A DNA stretch of 64,000 bases. Origin: an uncultured Methylophilaceae bacterium. GTDB taxonomy: Bacteria; Pseudomonadota; Gammaproteobacteria; Burkholderiales; Methylophilaceae. The position numbers were made by a program, and so were the translations under genes. Below, piece after piece: positions 9,252 through 21,074 of the stretch. The first letter of the stretch is position 1; each line of letters starts with the position of its first letter. The stretch spans positions 1-64,000 of the forward strand of contig CAIQFD010000008.1 in the NCBI GenBank assembly GCA_903870995.1, read 5' to 3'. The notes beneath the pieces are model-generated. The model was not told where the DNA came from and made no database searches. It saw nothing but the letters and a program-made list of their open reading frames with translations.

Positions 9252-9971
9252 TTACTCCGAACGAGGTTTAACAAACTTTGCGACCAACACCCCGGCCTCA
9301 TATAAAAACCATAAAGGCACTGCCAACATAATTTGTGAAATCACATCTGGCGGGGTCAAAATTGCGCCGACAATAAAAGCGCCGACAATGACATAAGGCC
9401 TGGCCTCTTTTAGCATCTCAATTTTTACGATGTTAAATTTCACCAAAATCACTACCGCAATCGGCACTTCAAATGCTAATCCAAACGACACAAACATCGT
9501 CGTCACAAAATCTAAATAGCTACCAATGTCAGTCATCACAGCCACACCTTTTGGGGCAGACGCCGTGATAAAACCAAATAAAACTGGGAACACCGCAAAG
9601 TAGGCAAACGCCATTCCAGCAAGAAACAACAAAGTGCTTGCCACAACCAAAGGACCAATAAATCGACGCTCATGTGCGTAAAGCCCCGGAGCAACGAATG
9701 CCCATGCTTGATAAAGTGTATAAGGCAAAGAAACCACGATCGCCACTAAGGTAGACACTTTCATTGGCACTAAAAAGGGCGTGGTTACTGCTGTTGCAAT
9801 CATGTGTGTGCCTGCTGGCATTTGACTCAATAATGGCTGTGCCAACCACGTATAAAGCGCATTTGAAAAAGGTAAGAAAGCGATAACGCAAACAACCAAG
9901 CCCAACACAATCTTAAGCAAGCGATTGCGCAGTTCCAGTAAATGAGAAATAAAAGTCTCTGTCACACTCAT
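9252..9971 (-). CDS. tatC: Sec-independent protein translocase TatC
   Basis: Six-TM protein; FISHLLELRNRLLK; downstream of tatA/tatB. Confidence 0.96.
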   Translation of the reverse strand: MSVTETFISHLLELRNRLLKIVLGLVVCVIAFLPFSNALYTWLAQPLLSQMPAGTHMIATAVTTPFLVPMKVSTLVAIVVSLPYTLYQAWAFVAPGLYAHERRFIGPLVVASTLLFLAGMAFAYFAVFPVLFGFITASAPKGVAVMTDIGSYLDFVTTMFVSFGLAFEVPIAVVILVKFNIVKIEMLKEARPYVIVGAFIVGAILTPPDVISQIMLAVPLWFLYEAGVLVAKFVKPRSE

Positions 9972-10306
9972 TTGGGTTGAGTTTTTTTAATTGGTTTGGG
10001 TTTTATTACTGGTTTTTGGTCTTGCAATTCAAGCTCACTTTGAGCCGGAGATGAATCTAAGGAGGTTGGCGCAAGAATACTATTCTCGACTTGTTTGGAT
10101 TGAGCTTGAATTTCTTGCTGCAATTGTTTGAGATCCTCAAATTGCATTTCTCGCTCAACTTCAGATTTTACGTTGGCAACATATCGCTGCATGCGTCCGA
10201 GCAATGCACCAGCAGTTCGTGCTACTTTAGGTAGTCTCTCAGGGCCGATCACAATCATGGCAACAACAGCAATGAGCACCAGCTCTGAAAAGCCTACATC
10301 AAACAT
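9968..10306 (-). CDS. tatB: Sec-independent protein translocase TatB
   Basis: MFDVGFSELVLIAVVAMIVIGPERLPKVART. Confidence 0.95.
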   Translation of the reverse strand: MFDVGFSELVLIAVVAMIVIGPERLPKVARTAGALLGRMQRYVANVKSEVEREMQFEDLKQLQQEIQAQSKQVENSILAPTSLDSSPAQSELELQDQKPVIKPKPIKKTQPK

Positions 10307-10309
10307 AAA

Positions 10310-10504
10310 TTAGTGCTTCGATTTATCAATCACTTCAGCATCAATTGTTTCAACTTTGCGACCTTCTTCAGGCTTAGCTTCATCCTTCATCGCATCCTTG
10401 AAGTTCTTAATAGCGCTGCCTAAATCACCACCAATATTACGCAGTCTTTTAGTTCCAAAAACAACAAGTGCAATCACCAAGATAACGATTAATTCTTTAA
10501 ACAT
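10310..10504 (-). CDS. tatA: Sec-independent protein translocase TatA
   Basis: [38 protein letters not shown]. Confidence 0.95.
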   Translation of the reverse strand: MFKELIVILVIALVVFGTKRLRNIGGDLGSAIKNFKDAMKDEAKPEEGRKVETIDAEVIDKSKH

Positions 10505-10518
10505 AAGAAAACTCCTAA

Positions 10519-10857
10519 TTAAGTCTTGGGTAAAGTTGTTCCGCCACCAAATACATGAATATGAATATGAAACACTTCTTGTCCACCTTCACGGCCTGTA
10601 TTAATCATGGTTCGAAAACCTTTTAAGCCTTGATCTGCAGCCAGCTTGGGCGCTAACAGCAGCATTTTACCTAACAAAGCCTGATGAGATTGATCCGCAG
10701 ATGCAAGGCTATCAATATGTAGCTTTGGAACAATTAAAAAATGAACTGGCGCAATTGGATGGATGTCATGAAAAACAATAACATCTTCATCTTCAAAAAT
10801 CTTTTTTGAAGGGATTTCACCTCTCGTAATTTTGCAAAAAATACAATCTGCGCTCAT
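10519..10857 (-). CDS. HIT family protein
   Basis: [14 protein letters not shown] and HIHIHVFGG histidine triad. Confidence 0.95.
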   Translation of the reverse strand: MSADCIFCKITRGEIPSKKIFEDEDVIVFHDIHPIAPVHFLIVPKLHIDSLASADQSHQALLGKMLLLAPKLAADQGLKGFRTMINTGREGGQEVFHIHIHVFGGGTTLPKT

Positions 10858-10877
10858 GATCTCTAATCTCGCTGGTT

Positions 10878-11198
10878 CTAATCTTTAGGGCGTGATGCTT
10901 TTTCAGCGATGCCAGACAAACCTTCACGACGCGCCAACTCATCTAAAACATCCTGCGCATTGAGTCCTGCTTGCGCCAACATCACCATGGTATGAAACCA
11001 CAAATCAGCCGTCTCATAAATTAAGTCTTCTTTACTACCATCTTTTGCAGCAATAATAGTTTCAGCAGCTTCTTCACCGACTTTTTTAAGGATGCTATTC
11101 ATCCCTTTACTATAAAGTTTTGCCACATAAGATGTTTGCGGATCAGCGCCTTTTCGCGCTTCCAAAGCCTCTGTCAGGCGCTGAATAATGTCATTCAT
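10878..11198 (-). CDS. hisE: Phosphoribosyl-ATP pyrophosphatase
   Basis: [30 protein letters not shown]; his operon context. Confidence 0.96.
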   Translation of the reverse strand: MNDIIQRLTEALEARKGADPQTSYVAKLYSKGMNSILKKVGEEAAETIIAAKDGSKEDLIYETADLWFHTMVMLAQAGLNAQDVLDELARREGLSGIAEKASRPKD

Positions 11199-11574
11199 GT
11201 TTGTAAATTTCCTCTGGATTTTTAATCACAGGTTTGTCTGTCGTCCATTCACCATTTTCTAGTTTTTGGAAAAAACAGTCATGTCTCCCAGTATGACAAG
11301 CAATCCCGCCGACCTGTTCAACTGTCATCAAAATAACATCGGCATCACAATCCAAACGCAGCTCATGCACTTTTTGCACATGACCAGACTCTTCGCCCTT
11401 GTGCCAAAGCTTGCGACGCGAACGTGACCAATACACGGCATGCCCCGTTTCCATCGTCAACTTTAAAGCTTCGCGGTTCATGAAAGCAAACATCAATACT
11501 TGATTGGTACCCAGCTCTTGAGCGATGACTGGCACCAGTCCATCAGTCCAACTTATTTTATCCAACCAGCTCAC
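11191..11574 (-). CDS. hisI: Phosphoribosyl-AMP cyclohydrolase
   Basis: [33 protein letters not shown]. Confidence 0.97.
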   Translation of the reverse strand: MSWLDKISWTDGLVPVIAQELGTNQVLMFAFMNREALKLTMETGHAVYWSRSRRKLWHKGEESGHVQKVHELRLDCDADVILMTVEQVGGIACHTGRHDCFFQKLENGEWTTDKPVIKNPEEIYKHE

Positions 11575-12344
11575 AGCCGAACCTCTATGCCGTGGGCACG
11601 CATGTATTCTTTAGCTTCACGCACAGTGTATTCTCCATAGTGAAAAATACTCGCCGCAAGCACAGCATCGGCACCGCCTAATTTCACACCATCAACTAAA
11701 TGCTGCAAATTACCAACCCCACCAGAAGCAATGATAGGCACATCGACTGCGTCGCTAATTGCTTTATTCAAACCAAGATTAAATCCTATTTTGGTGCCAT
11801 CTCTATCCATACTCGTTACGAGCAATTCACCTGCTCCGAGACTCACCATTTTTCGCGCCCACTCAACGGCATCCAACCCAGTTTCTTTACGTCCGCCATG
11901 GGTAAAAACTTCCCATTTAGGCTGACCTAAATCATCGACGCCAACCTGTTTAGCATCAATAGCCACCACGATACATTGTGACCCATAGCGATCGGAAGCA
12001 TCTGCAACCAACTGCGGATTTACAACTGCGGATGTATTAATGCTCACTTTATCAGCACCAGCATTCAGCAAGCGACGGACATCTTCAACCTCACGAACAC
12101 CGCCACCTACCGTTAATGGGATAAATACTTGCGAAGCCACTTCTTCAATAATGTGCAGAATCAATCCACGATTATCTGAGCTTGCAGTGATATCAAGGAA
12201 AGTTAACTCGTCTGCGCCCTGCTCATCATAACGGCGCGCAATTTCCACTGGATCGCCTGCATCACGCAGTTCAAGAAAATTTACACCCTTCACGACGCGA
12301 CCATCAGTCACGTCAAGACATGGAATGATGCGTTTAGCTAGCAT
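11571..12344 (-). CDS. hisF: Imidazole glycerol phosphate synthase subunit HisF
   Basis: [23 protein letters not shown]. Confidence 0.98.
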   Translation of the reverse strand: MLAKRIIPCLDVTDGRVVKGVNFLELRDAGDPVEIARRYDEQGADELTFLDITASSDNRGLILHIIEEVASQVFIPLTVGGGVREVEDVRRLLNAGADKVSINTSAVVNPQLVADASDRYGSQCIVVAIDAKQVGVDDLGQPKWEVFTHGGRKETGLDAVEWARKMVSLGAGELLVTSMDRDGTKIGFNLGLNKAISDAVDVPIIASGGVGNLQHLVDGVKLGGADAVLAASIFHYGEYTVREAKEYMRAHGIEVRL

Positions 12345-13084
12345 TAACCGTTCAACTCGTTTGCAAGCGCTTGTGCCGCTTCAAAGTTTAGCGTGCCTTC
12401 ATAGATTGCACGGCCTGTAATCGCGCCCATAATGCCTTCGCTTTCAACAGCACAAAGCTTACGCACATCATCCAAATCGGTAATGCCGCCGCTCGCAATC
12501 ACTGGAATAGTGAGTGCTTGTGCCAAGGCGACCGTTGCCTCGATGTTGACACCACTTAGCATCCCGTCACGACCGATATCGGTATAAACAATCGCTTCAA
12601 CACCATAGTCTTCAAACTTCTTAGCCAGATCAATCACGTCATGACCAGTTAATTTTGACCAGCCATCTACAGCCACTTTGCCATCTTTCGCATCTAAACC
12701 CACCATGATTTGACCTGGGAATGCGTAGCATGCCTCATGTAAGAAACCAGGGTTTTTAACTGCGGCAGTGCCAATAATCACATAATCAATACCATTATCG
12801 AGATAACGCTCGATGGTTTCCAAATCACGAATACCACCGCCCAATTGAATTGGAATTTCTCCACGACAAGCTTCAACAATGGCTTTAATAGCACCTTCGT
12901 TCACTGGCTTACCAGCAAATGCGCCGTTCAAATCAACAAGATGCAGGCGCTTACCGCCTTGATCTACCCAATGACGGGCCATTGCACCAGGATCTTCAGA
13001 AAACACCGTCGCGTCTTCCATCAAACCTTGTTTTAAACGTACACAGTGACCGTCTTTTAAATCGATAGCAGGAATAATTAACAT
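12344..13084 (-). CDS. hisA: 1-(5-phosphoribosyl)-5-[(5-phosphoribosylamino)methylideneamino]imidazole-4-carboxamide isomerase
   Basis: [20 protein letters not shown]. Confidence 0.98.
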   Translation of the reverse strand: MLIIPAIDLKDGHCVRLKQGLMEDATVFSEDPGAMARHWVDQGGKRLHLVDLNGAFAGKPVNEGAIKAIVEACRGEIPIQLGGGIRDLETIERYLDNGIDYVIIGTAAVKNPGFLHEACYAFPGQIMVGLDAKDGKVAVDGWSKLTGHDVIDLAKKFEDYGVEAIVYTDIGRDGMLSGVNIEATVALAQALTIPVIASGGITDLDDVRKLCAVESEGIMGAITGRAIYEGTLNFEAAQALANELNG

Positions 13085-13125
13085 AATATAAAGGCTGTTT
13101 TACAAATTAAATTGAATAAAGGGGG

Positions 13126-13770
13126 TTAAGAGTTGCCATTCCACTGAACAAAGTTAGATAACAACTGTAATCCAGCGTGCTGACTTTTTTCCGGATGAAA
13201 CTGCACTGCAAAAATATTTTTATATGCAATAGCACCAGTAAAGGTAGCAGGGTACTCAGTCACGCCTGCGATTAAACTCGCATCATCTGGCTGCACATAA
13301 TAACTATGAACATAATAGAATCGCTCGCCATCTGGAATGTCTTTCCACATTGAGTGAGCTTGTTTTTGATAAACCTGATTCCATCCCATGTGAGGAACCT
13401 TTAACTTATTACCTTCTGAATCATGCATCGCTTCAGCTGCAAATCGTTTTACTTTGCCGGATAAAATCCCCAACCCATCTGCATTGCCTTCTTCAGAATG
13501 TTGAAACAATAGTTGCAACCCAATACAGATGCCTAAAAATGGTTTAGTCGCGGCAGCTTTTAAGATTGCATCACGCAAACCTCTAGACTCAAGCTCACGC
13601 ATACAGTCTGGCATAGCGCCCTGCCCTGGAAAAACGACGCGTTCCGCATCAAGAATATCCTGATGACTGCTCGTCACCACAATGTTTTTAGTTGGCGCAA
13701 CGTGCTCTAAAGCTTTTGAGACTGAGCGTAAATTGCCCATGCCATAATCTACAACTGCGATATCAATCAT
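13126..13770 (-). CDS. hisH: Imidazole glycerol phosphate synthase subunit HisH
   Basis: VVDYGMGNLRSV, FLGICIGLQLLF, QFHPEKSQ. Confidence 0.97.
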   Translation of the reverse strand: MIDIAVVDYGMGNLRSVSKALEHVAPTKNIVVTSSHQDILDAERVVFPGQGAMPDCMRELESRGLRDAILKAAATKPFLGICIGLQLLFQHSEEGNADGLGILSGKVKRFAAEAMHDSEGNKLKVPHMGWNQVYQKQAHSMWKDIPDGERFYYVHSYYVQPDDASLIAGVTEYPATFTGAIAYKNIFAVQFHPEKSQHAGLQLLSNFVQWNGNS

Positions 13771-13791
13771 GATACTTTTCTGAAAGTCTTG

Positions 13792-13843
13792 CCATCAATC
13801 ACTCAAGCTCGATTGATGGAAGTTTTGAGTAATAAAAACTCAG
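13792..13843 (-). promoter_or_regulatory. Competing hairpins in the hisB-hisH intergenic region
   Basis: Perfect 9-bp inverted repeat CCATCAATC/GATTGATGG plus TGAGT that can pair with either of two ACTCA segments. Confidence 0.4.
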
Positions 13844-13845
13844 AC

Positions 13846-14433
13846 TTATAAAGTCCCCTTGGTGGAAGGCATAATGCCAGCCATACGGGTGTCTAATTCT
13901 GCGGCCATACGAAGTGCGCGACCAAATGCTTTAAAGATTGTTTCAGCTTGGTGATGTGCATTATCGCCACGCAAGTTATCAATATGCAGGGTCACCAAGG
14001 CATGATTGACGAAGCCTTGGAAGAACTCATGAATTAAATCCACATCAAAATCACCAATGCGCGCACGCTTGAATTCAACACCGAACTCCAAACCTGGGCG
14101 GCCTGATAAATCTAATACGACACGTGACAATGCTTCATCTAAAGGCACATATGAATGTCCATATCGGCGTACGCCTTTTTTATCACCCACCGCTTTTGCG
14201 AAGGCCTGACCGAGGGTGATACCAACATCTTCGACAGTGTGATGCGCATCAATGTGCAAATCACCTTTAGCTTCAATCGTGATGTCCATCATGCCATGTC
14301 TAGCAATCTGATCTATCATATGATCAAGAAAACCTAGCCCACTCGCCAATTGAGAGGCCCCAGTGCCATCAAGATTAATTGAAGCAACAATTTGGGTTTC
14401 TAGAGTATTACGGCTAACTTCAGCTTTACGCAT
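13846..14433 (-). CDS. hisB: Imidazoleglycerol-phosphate dehydratase
   Basis: [47 protein letters not shown]. Confidence 0.98.
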   Translation of the reverse strand: MRKAEVSRNTLETQIVASINLDGTGASQLASGLGFLDHMIDQIARHGMMDITIEAKGDLHIDAHHTVEDVGITLGQAFAKAVGDKKGVRRYGHSYVPLDEALSRVVLDLSGRPGLEFGVEFKRARIGDFDVDLIHEFFQGFVNHALVTLHIDNLRGDNAHHQAETIFKAFGRALRMAAELDTRMAGIMPSTKGTL

Positions 14434-14464
14434 GAGAGTATGTTTTCTTTCTTAATTTACAAAT

Positions 14465-14504
14465 AAAAACCGCCGCAAAACGTCATTTCTTGTTTTGCAG
14501 CGGT
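14465..14504 (-). terminator. Rho-independent terminator downstream of hps
   Basis: Minus strand ACCGCTGCAAAAC...GTTTTGCGGCGGT followed by TTTTATTT. Confidence 0.75.
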
Positions 14505-14546
14505 CTATTATGGTCGTTTAGTACCTTTTATTTAGCCAACTTAATA

Positions 14547-15224
14547 TTAGCTAAACAAACCTTTCAACCAACCGAACAAACCACCTGATTTGCCACCGTG
14601 TGCAATTGCAGTAATTTCTGCAGCAGAAGCAGCAGGATCAGCAGCACCGTAGATCGCAGCGCCAGCAACAATGATTGTTGCGCCAGCATCACGTACTTGA
14701 GCAGCTGTAGAAGCTTTAACGCCACCAGCAACAGAAATATCTAAACCAAGGTTCAAGCTAGAAACCATTGCCAAGTCAGCAAAAGGTGTTTGGCCAGCAG
14801 CTTGTTGGTCAAGACCAGTGTGAACGCCAATAATGTGTGCACCTAGCTTAGCCACTTCTTGTGTACGTGCTTTTTTGTCAGCAACGTTGATCAAGTCAAC
14901 TTGAGCTTTTTTGCCGTACTTGTTAGCAACATCGATTACACCTTTGATAGTGCCGATATCTGCAGTACCCAAAACTGTACAGATGTCTGCACCAGCTTTG
15001 TAGAATGGCTCAGCTTCGTAGAAGCCAGCATCCATTGTTTTCAAGTCAACTAAGATCTTGTTGTTTGGGAATTTAGCACGAAGAGTTTCAAGCAATTTGA
15101 TACCGTTGTGCTTAATGCATGGTGTACCAATTTCAAGAATATCAACATGTGGAGCAACTTTTGCAGCCAATGCTACTGTTGCGTCAAAATCCAATGAGTC
15201 TAAAGCCATCTGTGTTAATGCCAT
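14547..15224 (-). CDS. hps: 3-hexulose-6-phosphate synthase (RuMP pathway)
   Basis: 225 aa; HVDILEIGTPCIKHNG, ILVDLKTMDAGFYEAEPFYKAGADICTVLG; strong SD GGAGGAAG. Confidence 0.94.
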   Translation of the reverse strand: MALTQMALDSLDFDATVALAAKVAPHVDILEIGTPCIKHNGIKLLETLRAKFPNNKILVDLKTMDAGFYEAEPFYKAGADICTVLGTADIGTIKGVIDVANKYGKKAQVDLINVADKKARTQEVAKLGAHIIGVHTGLDQQAAGQTPFADLAMVSSLNLGLDISVAGGVKASTAAQVRDAGATIIVAGAAIYGAADPAASAAEITAIAHGGKSGGLFGWLKGLFS

Positions 15225-15297
15225 GTTACTTCCTCCGCTTAATTACACGTTTACAATTTAACTACACGCGTTATGATACATTTTTTTATGAAGTTAA

Positions 15298-15358
15298 TGG
15301 TAAATAGATACTCTTTTACCAAAAGTGACTTTATATAACGATTTCACTATTTGGTCAA
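15298..15358 (-). promoter_or_regulatory. hps promoter with operator-like inverted repeat
   Basis: Minus strand TTGACC (15353-15358), 17 bp, TATAAA (15330-15335), then TGGTAAA-N10-TTTACCA (15298-15321). Confidence 0.7.
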
Positions 15359-15364
15359 AACTCT

Positions 15365-16429
15365 TTACACTTTTAGGATGCTTTTTAGTGAATCTACTAG
15401 GGCTTGACACTCATTATCCGTCCCAATCGTAATGCGCAAAAATTGCGCAACTCTCGTTGGCTTCTTAAAGTGTCGAATAATGATTTTTCTCTCTCTTAAA
15501 GAGGAGGCTAATGCTTCAGCATCGTGATGCGGATGGCGTGCAAATATAAAGTTCGCGCCTGAAGGCAGCACTTCAAATCCCATAGATGTTAAGGATTCAA
15601 CTACAGTATCTCTAGTCTTAATCACGTGCTGGCGAGTTTCTTCAAAGTACGCCTTATCTTGCATCGCGGCAATAGCACCTGCTTGAGCAAATCGATCAAG
15701 CGGATAGGAATTAAAGCTGTCCTTTACGCGATGCAACGCATCGATTAAATCAGGATGCCCGACGGCATAACCTACACGCAATCCAGCCAATGAACGCGCT
15801 TTAGATAAAGTGTGCGTTACAAGCAACTGTGGGTAACGATTCACCAATGCGACTGCAGATTCACCACCAAAATCAACATAAGCCTCATCCACAACAACAA
15901 CCGATTGCGAATTATGTTGTAACAGGCGCTCTATTTCAGACAGTGCTAATAAACGACCAGTCGGCGCGTTAGGGTTAGGGAAAATGATCCCGCCGTTTGC
16001 CTTAAAGTAATCCTCAACTTTAATTTCGAACGCATCATTCAGCGGAATTGTTTCAAACGCAATTTCATACAACCCACAGTAAACAGGATAAAAGCTATAA
16101 GTAATATCAGGAAATAAAATAGGCTTTTCATGTTTTAGCAACGCATTAAAAACATGCGCTAACACTTCATCAGAGCCATTTCCAACAAACACTTGATTGC
16201 TGCTTAATCCATGATACTCAGCAATCGCTTGTTTAAGCGCATCAGAATTAGGATCTGGATAAAGACGTAGGTTATCGGTCGCTTCTTTCTGCAAAGCAGC
16301 AATCACCTTTGGACTGGGGCCATAGGGATTTTCATTTGTATTCAACTTAATGAGGTTGTTGATTTTAGGTTGTTCACCTGGCACGTACGGTGTCAGCGAG
16401 TGAACAAGCTTGCTCCAGTATCGACTCAT
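15365..16429 (-). CDS. hisC: Histidinol-phosphate aminotransferase
   Basis: [45 protein letters not shown]. Confidence 0.97.
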   Translation of the reverse strand: MSRYWSKLVHSLTPYVPGEQPKINNLIKLNTNENPYGPSPKVIAALQKEATDNLRLYPDPNSDALKQAIAEYHGLSSNQVFVGNGSDEVLAHVFNALLKHEKPILFPDITYSFYPVYCGLYEIAFETIPLNDAFEIKVEDYFKANGGIIFPNPNAPTGRLLALSEIERLLQHNSQSVVVVDEAYVDFGGESAVALVNRYPQLLVTHTLSKARSLAGLRVGYAVGHPDLIDALHRVKDSFNSYPLDRFAQAGAIAAMQDKAYFEETRQHVIKTRDTVVESLTSMGFEVLPSGANFIFARHPHHDAEALASSLRERKIIIRHFKKPTRVAQFLRITIGTDNECQALVDSLKSILKV

Positions 16430-17736
16430 TTTTTTAGTCTGTATTCCGCAGATTGAGCATGCGCTTGCAGCCCTTCGCCATAAGCCAAAGTCGCAGCAAC
16501 TTTACCCAATGTTTGCGCCCCCGCTGACGAAACAAAGATTAAGCTTGAGCGTTTTTGGAAGTCATAAACACCTAATGGTGATGAAAAACGTGCAGTCCGT
16601 GAAGTTGGCAGCACATGATTAGGCCCTGCGCAATAATCGCCAAGTGCCTCGCAAGTATCACGACCCATAAAAATAGCACCCGCATGTTTAATTTTTTTGC
16701 TGAATGCGAGCGGATCTTCAAGCGACAGCTCCAAATGCTCAGGCGCAATATAGTTGCTGATTTCAGCCGCCTCATCCAAATCGCGTACTTGAATTAAAGC
16801 GCCTCGATCTGTGAGTGAAGTCGAGATAATTTCTTTACGCGGCATGGTTTGTACAAGCTTTTGGATACTCGCATGCACTTGATCCAAGAATGTAGCATCT
16901 GGACTCAACAAAATTGCTTGCGCCAATTCATCATGTTCAGCTTGACTAAACAAGTCCATCGCCACCCAATCAGGATTGGTTTTACCATCACAAATCACTA
17001 AAATCTCGGAAGGTCCAGCGACCATATCGATACCAACCACACCAAATACACGACGCTTTGCAGCAGCCACATAAGCATTGCCTGGGCCTACGATTTTATC
17101 GACTTGTGGCACCGTTTCAGTTCCGTAAGCCATTGCGCCAACGCCTTGCGCACCGCCAATACAGAACACACGGTCAACACCAGCAATCGCTGCGGCAGCT
17201 AAGACCAATTGGTTTTTCTCGCCATTAGGCGTTGGTACGACCATGATTAACTCTTTAACACCCGCCACTTTAGCTGGAATCGCATTCATCAACACAGATG
17301 AAGGATAAGCGGCTTTGCCACCCGGCACGTAAAGACCTACACGATCTAAAGAGGTCACTTGCTGGCCTAAAATTGTGCCATCCGCTTCCGTGTACTGCCA
17401 CGAAGCCATCAATTGCTTTTCATGGTAAGAACGAACACGATCAGCCGCAGCTTTCAAAGCAGCACGCTGCTCCGCAGGCAGTCCGTCTAATGCAGCTAAA
17501 AGCTCAGCTTGAGGAATTTCCAATTGCGCCAACGAAGTTGCATTGGTTTTATCAAAGCGGTTGGTGTAATCCAAGACCGCGGCATCCCCACGCTTTTTCA
17601 CGTCTTTGAGAATGTTCGCAACCACTTCATCAATGCTGTCGTCTTGTGCAGTTTCAAATGCGAGCAACCCTTTTAATTTGCTATCAAAATCAGCATCTGT
17701 ACTAGAAAAACGTCTTAGTTTAATTTCGGCACTCAT
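16426..17736 (-). CDS. hisD: Histidinol dehydrogenase
   Basis: [41 protein letters not shown]. Confidence 0.98.
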   Translation of the reverse strand: MSAEIKLRRFSSTDADFDSKLKGLLAFETAQDDSIDEVVANILKDVKKRGDAAVLDYTNRFDKTNATSLAQLEIPQAELLAALDGLPAEQRAALKAAADRVRSYHEKQLMASWQYTEADGTILGQQVTSLDRVGLYVPGGKAAYPSSVLMNAIPAKVAGVKELIMVVPTPNGEKNQLVLAAAAIAGVDRVFCIGGAQGVGAMAYGTETVPQVDKIVGPGNAYVAAAKRRVFGVVGIDMVAGPSEILVICDGKTNPDWVAMDLFSQAEHDELAQAILLSPDATFLDQVHASIQKLVQTMPRKEIISTSLTDRGALIQVRDLDEAAEISNYIAPEHLELSLEDPLAFSKKIKHAGAIFMGRDTCEALGDYCAGPNHVLPTSRTARFSSPLGVYDFQKRSSLIFVSSAGAQTLGKVAATLAYGEGLQAHAQSAEYRLKK

Positions 17737-17774
17737 AGTCTATTGAACCTGTTTCTAATATCTATTTTAAATAG

Positions 17775-18413
17775 TTACTTACCGATAGCGCCAATAAAAG
17801 CATCCATCATAGGCTGTAATTTTGCACGGTTGAGTTTGTAAGAAGCTTGATTCACGACCAAGCGTGAGCTGACTTCCCCCACTTCCTCGACCGCTTTGAG
17901 ATTGTTTGCGCGCAAGGTGCTCCCTGTACTAACCAAATCCACAATCACATCAGCCAATCCCACTAAAGGGCCAAGCTCCATTGAACCGTAAAGCTTAATT
18001 AAATCCACGTGCATGCCTTTAGCGGCAAAATGCTCACGCGCCGTTTTAACATATTTAGTCACGACTTTCAGACGCGCGCCGCTACGAATAGAAGCAAAGT
18101 AATCAAAATCTTCACGCACTGCGACCATCATTTTGCATTTTGCAATTTGCAAGTCAATCGGCTGATAAAGGCCCTCACCACCATGCTCATCTAGGACGTC
18201 TTTACCTGCGATACCCAAATCGGCAGCGCCATATTGCACGTAGGTTGGCACATCTGAAGCGCGCACAATAATCAAACGCACATCATCGCGGTTAGTCGGC
18301 AAAATCAATTTACGAGATGCTTCTGGATCTTCAAGCGCATGAATTCCTGCCGCCGCCAATAATGGTGTTGTTTCTTGGAAGATTCTGCCTTTTGAAAGTG
18401 CGATGGTAATCAT
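17775..18413 (-). CDS. hisG: ATP phosphoribosyltransferase (short form)
   Basis: [45 protein letters not shown]. Confidence 0.97.
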   Translation of the reverse strand: MITIALSKGRIFQETTPLLAAAGIHALEDPEASRKLILPTNRDDVRLIIVRASDVPTYVQYGAADLGIAGKDVLDEHGGEGLYQPIDLQIAKCKMMVAVREDFDYFASIRSGARLKVVTKYVKTAREHFAAKGMHVDLIKLYGSMELGPLVGLADVIVDLVSTGSTLRANNLKAVEEVGEVSSRLVVNQASYKLNRAKLQPMMDAFIGAIGK

Positions 18414-18434
18414 GTTGTCATTAGTTTTCGTTAT

Positions 18435-19700
<1,266 letters not shown>

Positions 19701-20018
19701 TTAAGCAGCCACTTCCGCTAATAGTTTTTGTAATTCACCTTGCTCATACATACTGCGCATAATGTCTGAACCACCAATGAACTCGCCATTAATATAAAGT
19801 TGTGGAATCGTTGGCCAGTTTGCGTAAACCTTAATGCCATCTCGAATCGCTGGATCAGCCAACACATCAACCGCAACTAAATTTTGTACGCCACAGGCTT
19901 GTAAAATCTGAATTGCTAAACCAGAAAAACCACATTGTGGAAATTTTGGACTGCCCTTCATATAAAGCACAACAGGATTGCTAGTTACTTGACTCTTAAT
20001 TGCTGCTTGAACATCCAT
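19701..20018 (-). CDS. grxD: Monothiol glutaredoxin (Grx4/GrxD family)
   Basis: MKGSPKFPQCGFSGLAIQIL; WPTIPQLYINGEFIGGSDI. Confidence 0.94.
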   Translation of the reverse strand: MDVQAAIKSQVTSNPVVLYMKGSPKFPQCGFSGLAIQILQACGVQNLVAVDVLADPAIRDGIKVYANWPTIPQLYINGEFIGGSDIMRSMYEQGELQKLLAEVAA

Positions 20019-20044
20019 ACTAAACTCCTAATAAAAATTCTTTT

Positions 20045-20296
20045 TTAAGCGCGCTTACCATTAGCCTGCCAGGCATCTGGTGTAAAAGTGCGCATTGAAA
20101 GCGCATGTATTTCTGAGCGCATTCTATCGCCCAACGCTTGATAAACTAATTGATGCTGTTGCACCATATTCTTACCTACAAAAGCCGCACTCACAATAAT
20201 GGCTTCAAAATGCTGCCCATCATCGCCAAGCACTGCAACATGCTCGCATGCAAGGCCATTCGTAATATAGGTTTTTAACTCATCCGCACTTAACAT
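20045..20296 (-). CDS. BolA family protein (IbaG-like)
   Basis: HFEAIIVSAAFVGKNMVQQHQLVYQALGDRMRSEIHALSMRTFTP. Confidence 0.92.
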   Translation of the reverse strand: MLSADELKTYITNGLACEHVAVLGDDGQHFEAIIVSAAFVGKNMVQQHQLVYQALGDRMRSEIHALSMRTFTPDAWQANGKRA

Positions 20297-20297
20297 C

Positions 20298-21074
20298 TTA
20301 ACCCCGTAATTTATATCCAGCTTTTAACATACCAATTGTCACCAATGATAGGGCAATAAAGCTCCCTACAACAACACTCAAGCTAAACCAAGCTGAGATA
20401 TCGCCTTGCCCAAAAAAGCCATATCTAAAACCATCAATCATGTAAAAAAATGGGTTCAAATGCGAAACTTGTTGCCAAAATGGCGGCAACGAATGGATCG
20501 AATAAAACACGCCAGATAAGAATGACAGTGGCATGATGACAAAGTTTTGAAAAGCTGCCATTTGATCGAATTTTTCAGCCCACAAGCCTGCAATAATCCC
20601 AAATGCGCCAAGCATTCCGCTTCCAAACAGCGCAAAAGCCAAAATAAACATTGGGTGCACTAGTGGCAAATCAATAAAGCAAATTGCCACTAAATAAATA
20701 CTCAAACCAACCACCAGTCCCCTAATAATGGACGCCGCTAAAAACGCCAAAAAGAATTCCAAATAACTTAATGGTGTCAGTAGTACAAAAATAATGCTCC
20801 CCATTACTTTTGATTGAATAAGGCTTGATGAGCTATTTGCAAAAGCGTTTTGCAAAACAGACATCATAATTAAGCCAGGAATCAAGAATACGGTATAAGG
20901 GACGCCAGGATATACCTCAACACGCCCGCCCAGGACATGAGAGAAGATCAACAAATACAAGAGGGCCGTCATGACGGGCGCTGCTACAGTTTGGAAGCTG
21001 ACACGCCAAAAACGAAGAATCTCTTTTTTGAACAATGTCCAAGGACCACGAAAACGTTGATTCATTAGACTCAT
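20298..21074 (-). CDS. ABC-2 type transporter permease
   Basis: 258 aa, six TM, YadH-like; paired with ATPase gene. Confidence 0.92.
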   Translation of the reverse strand: MSLMNQRFRGPWTLFKKEILRFWRVSFQTVAAPVMTALLYLLIFSHVLGGRVEVYPGVPYTVFLIPGLIMMSVLQNAFANSSSSLIQSKVMGSIIFVLLTPLSYLEFFLAFLAASIIRGLVVGLSIYLVAICFIDLPLVHPMFILAFALFGSGMLGAFGIIAGLWAEKFDQMAAFQNFVIMPLSFLSGVFYSIHSLPPFWQQVSHLNPFFYMIDGFRYGFFGQGDISAWFSLSVVVGSFIALSLVTIGMLKAGYKLRG

